This document shows, in pieces, positions 17,065 to 21,779 of a stretch of 21,779 bases of DNA. The first letter of the stretch is position 1. Each line of letters begins with the position of its first letter. The DNA is from an uncultured Pelagibacteraceae bacterium. GTDB taxonomy: Bacteria > Pseudomonadota > Alphaproteobacteria > Pelagibacterales > Pelagibacteraceae. A model generated the notes under the pieces. It was not told the DNA's origin. It made no database searches and saw only the letters and a program-made list of their open reading frames with translations. The translations under genes were made by a program, and so were the position numbers. The DNA lies in the NCBI GenBank assembly GCA_902602105.1, contig CACKPP010000009.1, positions 1-21,779 of the forward strand, read 5' to 3'.

Positions 17065-18558
17065 ATGAAAACAGTTAACCACTTTATTGACGGAAAAATT
17101 TACAGCGATAAAAAATCAAGAAAAGGTCCAATATTTAATCCTGCTATTGGAGAGCAAATAGCTGAAGTTGAATTAGCAAGCAAAGCAACTGTAGAGATGG
17201 CAATCGAAAGTTCTGCTAAAGCATTTTTAAAATGGTCAAAAACTACTCCCATAAATAGAGCTAGAATTTTATCAAAATATAAAGATTTACTTATAAAAAA
17301 TATGGAAGAACTGGCTGTAATGGTTTCAGAACAACATGGAAAAACTATTCCAGATGCAAAAGGCTCTATCCAAAGAGGTATAGAAGTAGTTGAATATGCA
17401 ACTGGAATAACTGACTCTCTAAAAGGCGATCATTCTTCAAGTGTTGGAACAAATGTTGACTCTCATACCTTGAGGCAACCTCTTGGAGTTTGTGCTGGTA
17501 TAACTCCATTTAACTTTCCTGCAATGGTTCCTATGTGGATGTATCCAGTTTCAATAGCTTGTGGAAATACATTTGTTTTAAAACCATCAGAAAAAGATCC
17601 AAGTTGTCCAATCAAGTTAGCGGAATTAGCCATTGAAGCTGGTTTACCTGCTGGTGTTTTAAATGTTGTAAATGGTGACAAAGAAGCTGTAGATACATTG
17701 CTAGAAAACAAAACAGTTCAAGCAATAAGTTTTGTTGGATCTACTCCTATCGCTGAATATGTTTATCATACTGGAACTAAAAATAATAAAAGGGTTCAAG
17801 CGCTTGGTGGTGCAAAAAATCACATGGTAATAATGCCAGATGCCGATGTTAATAAAACAACTGATGCAATAATAGGATCAGCTTTTGGTTCTGCAGGAGA
17901 AAGATGTATGGCAATTTCTGTTGCAGTTTGTGTAGGAAAACAAACTAAAGAAAAAATTAAAACAAAACTCTTAGAAGAAACAGCAAAATTAAACGTAGGA
18001 CCTTATACAGATGAAAAAAGTGACTTTGGGCCATTAAATAACAAGGCACACTTTGAAAAAGTTTTAGGATATATAGACACTGGAGAAAAAGAAGGTGCAA
18101 AATTATTGACTGATGGAAGAAATTTTAAAAAACAAGGATATGAAAATGGTTATTTTGTAGGACCAACAATTTTCGATGATGTTAAGCCAGAGATGAAAAT
18201 CTATAAAGAAGAAATATTTGGACCAGTACTTAGTATGGTAACTACTGAAACTTATGAGGAAGCACTAAACTTAGTGAACGATCATGAACTTGGTAACGGT
18301 GCTGCTGTTTTCACCAAAAGTGGAAACATTGCTAAACATTTTACTGAAAATGCTAAAATTGGAATGATTGGAGTAAATGTACCTATTCCAGTGCCTGTTG
18401 CCTATCATAGTTTTGGAGGGTGGAAACGATCTTTATTTGGAGATCATTCAATGCACGGACCTGAGGGGGTAAGATTTTATACAAAGCTTAAAACAGCCAC
18501 AGTGACTTGGGTGGAAGACAATGCTGGTCCTGAATTTACGATCCCAGTTTTATCTTAA
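17065..18558 (+). CDS. mmsA: CoA-acylating methylmalonate/malonate-semialdehyde dehydrogenase
   Basis: This aldehyde-dehydrogenase-fold enzyme (497 aa) oxidises methylmalonate semialdehyde to propionyl-CoA, or malonate semialdehyde to acetyl-CoA, with NAD+ and CoA and loss of CO2. GVCAGITPFNFPAMVPMWM (141-159) and the catalytic Cys281 in GSAGERCMAISVAV are MmsA signatures. The usual ALDH general-base segment ELGGK is replaced by ALGGAKNHMV (246-255), which fits the CoA-dependent branch. PIPVPVAYHSFGGWKRSLFG and the MHGPEGVRFYTK tail are also diagnostic. R104 and R280 sit where the subfamily places its substrate-binding arginines. It is the first gene of a plus-strand pair with the IclR-type regulator, divergent from the Fe-ADH. 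The enzyme could also act in valine or beta-alanine breakdown, but the neighbours suggest it acts on the Fe-ADH product. Confidence 0.95.
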   Translation: MKTVNHFIDGKIYSDKKSRKGPIFNPAIGEQIAEVELASKATVEMAIESSAKAFLKWSKTTPINRARILSKYKDLLIKNMEELAVMVSEQHGKTIPDAKGSIQRGIEVVEYATGITDSLKGDHSSSVGTNVDSHTLRQPLGVCAGITPFNFPAMVPMWMYPVSIACGNTFVLKPSEKDPSCPIKLAELAIEAGLPAGVLNVVNGDKEAVDTLLENKTVQAISFVGSTPIAEYVYHTGTKNNKRVQALGGAKNHMVIMPDADVNKTTDAIIGSAFGSAGERCMAISVAVCVGKQTKEKIKTKLLEETAKLNVGPYTDEKSDFGPLNNKAHFEKVLGYIDTGEKEGAKLLTDGRNFKKQGYENGYFVGPTIFDDVKPEMKIYKEEIFGPVLSMVTTETYEEALNLVNDHELGNGAAVFTKSGNIAKHFTENAKIGMIGVNVPIPVPVAYHSFGGWKRSLFGDHSMHGPEGVRFYTKLKTATVTWVEDNAGPEFTIPVLS

Positions 18559-18581
18559 ATTTTTTTTAAAATTAACTTTTG

Positions 18582-19343
18582 ATGACAGACATAAATAGTA
18601 GAACATCTCCTAGAAGAATATTGAATATCCTTGAAGAAATTATAATTGATCCAGATAATTTTACTGCTAAAAAAATTTCTCACAAATTAAAAATACCATT
18701 AGCAACAATTTATCGACATATAGATACATTATGTGAAGAAAAGTATCTCGTAGCTAATAGTTCAAAAAAATATTTACCTGGCCCAAAAATTAGAAACATA
18801 ATATTAAAAAGCCTTCCTTATGAACCAAATTTTACTTTAAGACGATCATATTTACGAAAATTAACAAACGATATTCAAGAGACAGTTAGTTTATCAATGC
18901 CTATCGGAACGAAACTTGTATATTTTGATAGAATAGAATTTCACTGGCCTATGCAGCTTAATTTAGAGGCAGGAGATCATCTGCCCCTACATGCGTCAGC
19001 ATCAGGAAAATTATATTTATCATCTATAGTCGAGGATAAAGTAATACAAATTTTTAAAAATATAAAAACACCTAAAACTGCAAAAAATACGATTACGGAT
19101 ATTTCAGAATTCAAGAAAGAATTAAAAAAAATTAAAAACCAAGGGTATGCTTTTGATGATGAAGAATGGTTTGATGGTATGGCTGGTATTTCAGTACCTA
19201 TATTTAACTCAAATAAAGAATTATGTTTTTGTCTATCTACGCATACAGCAAAAAGTAGAAAAGGTTTAAATGATTTAAAGAAAATTTTACCTACTATGCT
19301 CAGTTCTGCAAATAATCTTAAAAAAGTTTTATTTAAAGATTAG
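18582..19343 (+). CDS. IclR-family transcriptional regulator
   Basis: This 253-residue protein has an N-terminal winged helix-turn-helix (about 8-70; [10 protein letters not shown], then [20 protein letters not shown] as the recognition region). A C-terminal effector-binding domain follows, with [31 protein letters not shown] and LCFCLSTHT in the order usual for IclR proteins. The ATG at 18582 is preferred; a TTG codon immediately before it is also in frame. It follows mmsA by 23 bp, so both are probably one transcript, and it is likely to control this divergent cluster in response to the substrate or an intermediate. IclR proteins can repress or activate. Its last 11 bases overlap the end of the convergent sdhB gene. 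Some residues usual in the family's wing are hard to align by eye, but the call is firm. Confidence 0.92.
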   Translation: MTDINSRTSPRRILNILEEIIIDPDNFTAKKISHKLKIPLATIYRHIDTLCEEKYLVANSSKKYLPGPKIRNIILKSLPYEPNFTLRRSYLRKLTNDIQETVSLSMPIGTKLVYFDRIEFHWPMQLNLEAGDHLPLHASASGKLYLSSIVEDKVIQIFKNIKTPKTAKNTITDISEFKKELKKIKNQGYAFDDEEWFDGMAGISVPIFNSNKELCFCLSTHTAKSRKGLNDLKKILPTMLSSANNLKKVLFKD

Positions 19344-20112
19344 CTGTTGCTATCATTTTTTTTATTTCAGCAATAGCTTTTGCTGGGTTCAGCCCCTTTG
19401 GACAAGCACTTGTACAGTTTAAAATAGTATGACATCTATAAAGTTTTAATTCATCAGCAACTTTTTTAAGTCTAGCTTCTCTCTCTTCATCTCTACTATC
19501 TACAATCCATCTATAAGCCTGCAATAATACAGCAGGACCTAGATATTTATCTCCATTCCACCAATAACTAGGACATGAAGTTGAACAACAAGCGCACATA
19601 ATACATTCGTAAGCACCATCCAATTTTTCTCTATCTTTTTTTGATTGAATAATTTCTGTTGTTTCTGATTTAGAATTAGATTTCAGCCAAGGCTCAATTG
19701 ATTTATACTGTTTATACAAACCATCTAAATCACCTATTAAATCTTTTTTTACTTTCAAATGAGGCAATGGATAAATGTCTATATCACCATCAATTTCAGA
19801 ATGAGGAGTAGTGCACGCTAAGCCATTTTTTCCATCCATATTCATCGCACATGAGCCACAAACACCGTGAGCACACGATCTTCTGTAAGCAACTGTTGGA
19901 TCAATTTCATTCTTTATCTTGTTTAAAATATCTAAAACTTTAGAAGGACAATTATCCATATCAACTTCATATGTATCTATTCTAGGATTTTCTCCTGTTG
20001 AAGGATCCCATCTATAAACATTAACTTTTCTTAAATTTTTTGAACCAGTTTTATCTTTAAAATATTTACCTTTTTTAATTTGAGAGGCTTCAGGTAAATT
20101 GATTTGAGCCAT
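19333..20112 (-). CDS. sdhB: Succinate dehydrogenase iron-sulfur subunit
   Basis: This subunit carries electrons from the SdhA flavin to quinone through three clusters. The 259-residue protein has the 2Fe-2S ligands C80, C85, C88 and C100 ([22 protein letters not shown] region). The C-terminal ferredoxin-like domain has C170/C173/C176/C180 and C227/C233/C237 for the 4Fe-4S and 3Fe-4S clusters, at the usual spacing. The C-x2-C-x3-C tail ending [10 protein letters not shown] is typical. Its ATG shares a base with the sdhA stop codon, so translation is coupled. The 3' end overlaps the convergent IclR-type gene by 11 bp, leaving no room for an independent terminator. Confidence 0.97.
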   Translation of the reverse strand: MAQINLPEASQIKKGKYFKDKTGSKNLRKVNVYRWDPSTGENPRIDTYEVDMDNCPSKVLDILNKIKNEIDPTVAYRRSCAHGVCGSCAMNMDGKNGLACTTPHSEIDGDIDIYPLPHLKVKKDLIGDLDGLYKQYKSIEPWLKSNSKSETTEIIQSKKDREKLDGAYECIMCACCSTSCPSYWWNGDKYLGPAVLLQAYRWIVDSRDEEREARLKKVADELKLYRCHTILNCTSACPKGLNPAKAIAEIKKMIATANL

Positions 20113-21779
20113 TAATAAACTCTTTCTTGAGGTGGAAAATACTGAACTTCATTAGTCAATGTAGACTTATGAACTTCTCTATAGCTTATTTTCGTTTTTT
20201 TACCATCATACCAAGCAAGAGTATGTTGCATAAATTTTTCATCATCTCTTTTTGGGTAATCTTCTCTTGCGTGAGCTCCTCTGCTTTCTTTTCTATTAAA
20301 AGCTGAGTCTACAGTAACTACTGCTTGTCTTATAAGGTTATCAAATTCTAAAGTTTCTACTAGATCAGTATTGAATATCAACGATTTATCTTTAACTGAC
20401 AAGCTAGATAAACCATCATAAGTTTTTCTTATTTCATCAACACCCTCTTTTAGAGTTTTTTCAGTTCTAAAAACCGCGCATTTAGACTGCATCGTTTTCT
20501 GCATTTCTAATCTTAATTCCGCTGTTCCAGTGTCCCCATCAGAATTTCTAATTTTATCAAATCGATCAAGACATTTTTGAGTCTCAGCCTCACTAATTTT
20601 TTCATGAGGTGTTCCGGGTTTAACTAGCTCAGCAGCTCTTTTTGCAGCTGCCCTTCCAAAAACTACAAGGTCAATCAGTGAATTTGATCCTAGTCTATTG
20701 GCTCCATGAACTGATACACAAGCGGCTTCACCAATTGCCATTAATCCTGTAACTGTTTTTTCTGAACCATTTACTGTTAACACTTCTCCTTTATAATTTG
20801 TAGGAATGCCTCCCATGTTATAATGAACTGTTGGCACAACAGGAATCGGTTCCTTTGTAACATCTACATTCGCAAATAGTCTTGCTGCATCAGTTATACC
20901 TGGCAATCTACTTTCAATAATTTTTTTATCTAAGTGACTTAAGTTTAAATGTACATGATCTTGATCTTTTCCAACACCTCTACCTTCATTAATTTCAATT
21001 GACATCGATCTGCTTACAACATCACGTGAAGCTAAATCTTTTGCTTTAGGTGCATATCTTTCCATAAATCTTTCACCTTTAGAATTTGTAAGATATCCTC
21101 CTTCACCTCTTGCTCCCTCAGTTATTAATGTACCATGTCCATATATTCCTGTTGGATGAAATTGAACAAATTCCATATCCTGTAATGGTAATCCAGCCCT
21201 TAAAACCATAGCATTACCATCACCTGTACAGGTATGAGCAGAAGTGGCTGAATAATAAACTTTACCATAACCACCTGTTGCAATAATTACAGTGTGTGCT
21301 CTAAATCTATGAATAGTTCCATCATTTAAATTCCATGCAATTAGACCCTTACACTCTCCATCTTTCATTAATAAATCTAATGCAAAATATTCTATAAAAA
21401 ATTCAGTTTTATGTTTCAGGGCCTGTCCATACAAAGTGTGTAAAATTGCATGCCCTGTTCTATCTGCTGCCGCACAAGTTCTTTGAACTATTCCATTTCC
21501 GTAATTCTTAGTCATACCACCAAATGGTCTTTGATAGATTTTTCCATCTTCAGTTCTGCTAAAAGGAACCCCATATTTTTCTAATTCAATTACTGCTTTA
21601 GGCGCTTCTTTACATAGATATTCAATACTATCTTGGTCTCCTAACCAATCGGCACCTTTAACTGTGTCATACATATGCCATCGCCAATCATCTTCACCCA
21701 TATTACCAAGTGCTGCTGAAATACCACCTTGAGCAGCTGAGGTGTGGCTTCTTGTTGGAAATACTTTTGATATACAGGC
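20112..21779 (-). CDS. sdhA: Succinate dehydrogenase flavoprotein subunit (partial, N-terminus outside window)
   Basis: This is the catalytic flavoprotein of complex II, oxidising succinate to fumarate. The frame stays open to the right edge, so 555 residues plus the stop are visible and roughly 40 N-terminal residues, including the first FAD dinucleotide loop, are missing. An internal methionine at 21701 should not be taken as the start, because the codons beyond it read [16 protein letters not shown], the segment whose His covalently binds FAD. Other family features are [65 protein letters not shown] and [13 protein letters not shown]. The gene order fits the standard sdhCDAB operon, with sdhC and sdhD expected beyond the right edge. 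Confidence 0.96.
   Translation of the reverse strand, partial: ACISKVFPTRSHTSAAQGGISAALGNMGEDDWRWHMYDTVKGADWLGDQDSIEYLCKEAPKAVIELEKYGVPFSRTEDGKIYQRPFGGMTKNYGNGIVQRTCAAADRTGHAILHTLYGQALKHKTEFFIEYFALDLLMKDGECKGLIAWNLNDGTIHRFRAHTVIIATGGYGKVYYSATSAHTCTGDGNAMVLRAGLPLQDMEFVQFHPTGIYGHGTLITEGARGEGGYLTNSKGERFMERYAPKAKDLASRDVVSRSMSIEINEGRGVGKDQDHVHLNLSHLDKKIIESRLPGITDAARLFANVDVTKEPIPVVPTVHYNMGGIPTNYKGEVLTVNGSEKTVTGLMAIGEAACVSVHGANRLGSNSLIDLVVFGRAAAKRAAELVKPGTPHEKISEAETQKCLDRFDKIRNSDGDTGTAELRLEMQKTMQSKCAVFRTEKTLKEGVDEIRKTYDGLSSLSVKDKSLIFNTDLVETLEFDNLIRQAVVTVDSAFNRKESRGAHAREDYPKRDDEKFMQHTLAWYDGKKTKISYREVHKSTLTNEVQYFPPQERVY

Noticed and set aside
12589..19343. A complete DMSP degradation locus
   Set aside because: No DMSP lyase, DddD-type CoA-transferase, acrylate enzymes or betaine-type carrier is present in the window. 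Only the downstream dehydrogenase pair resembles that pathway.
12567..19360. Flanking direct repeats or an attachment site bounding the accessory block
   Set aside because: The only shared string found by eye at the two ends was a 7-base AT-rich match (TTTAAAG), which is expected by chance. No tRNA, integrase or transposase is present.
20112..21701. sdhA starting at the internal methionine at 21701
   Set aside because: The frame continues to the right edge and encodes the conserved FAD-linking histidine segment beyond that methionine. The true start is outside the window.

Overview
The window is compact, AT-rich bacterial DNA with short spacers and most genes on the minus strand. It runs from the succinate dehydrogenase genes through a 2-oxoglutarate/succinate segment of the TCA cycle to priA and the first ATP-synthase gene. 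The very low GC, near-absence of spacers, weak or missing Shine-Dalgarno sites, lysine/asparagine-rich proteins and alphaproteobacterial order (sdhAB, mdh-sucCDAB-lpd, priA next to atpH) point to a SAR11-type marine alphaproteobacterium (Pelagibacterales). This assignment rests on gene order and composition; no database was searched.

Layout, read in the minus-strand transcription direction from high to low coordinates. sdhA (5' end cut by the window edge) and sdhB lie at 19333-21779. A 6.8-kb accessory block fills 12589-19343. On the plus strand it has a CoA-acylating (methyl)malonate-semialdehyde dehydrogenase (mmsA type) and an IclR-family regulator. Divergently on the minus strand it has an iron-dependent alcohol dehydrogenase followed by a three-part TRAP transporter (dctP, dctQ, dctM). 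Next come a small exported protein of unknown function (12123-12566) and the packed run mdh-sucC-sucD-sucA-sucB-lpd (3456-12062). An FkbM-type methyltransferase, priA and the start of atpH (cut by the left edge) complete the window.

The core genes convert 2-oxoglutarate to succinyl-CoA (SucA/SucB/Lpd), succinyl-CoA to succinate (SucCD), succinate to fumarate (SdhAB) and malate to oxaloacetate (Mdh). Citrate synthase, aconitase, isocitrate dehydrogenase and fumarase are not here.

The most interesting part is the accessory block. It reads as a self-contained, regulated uptake-and-oxidation module: a TRAP system of the 2-oxoacid/hydroxyacid-binding (TakP-like) type imports a small organic acid, the Fe-dehydrogenase oxidises an alcohol group to a semialdehyde, and the MmsA-type enzyme turns the semialdehyde into acetyl-CoA or propionyl-CoA. 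The Fe-ADH plus MmsA pairing resembles the dddB/dddC pair of DMSP/acrylate/3-hydroxypropionate catabolism in some marine bacteria. 3-Hydroxypropionate or 3-hydroxyisobutyrate is therefore a reasonable but unproven substrate guess. The block lies inside the TCA gene cluster. Its regulator gene overlaps the end of sdhB, and its transporter operon runs with only 22 bp and no visible terminator into the small exported-protein gene ahead of mdh. A strong terminator-like hairpin separates dctP from dctQM.

No tRNA, rRNA, CRISPR array, transposase, integrase or attachment site was seen. No gene-free stretch exceeds 300 bases; the longest is the 153-bp divergent promoter region at 16912-17064.
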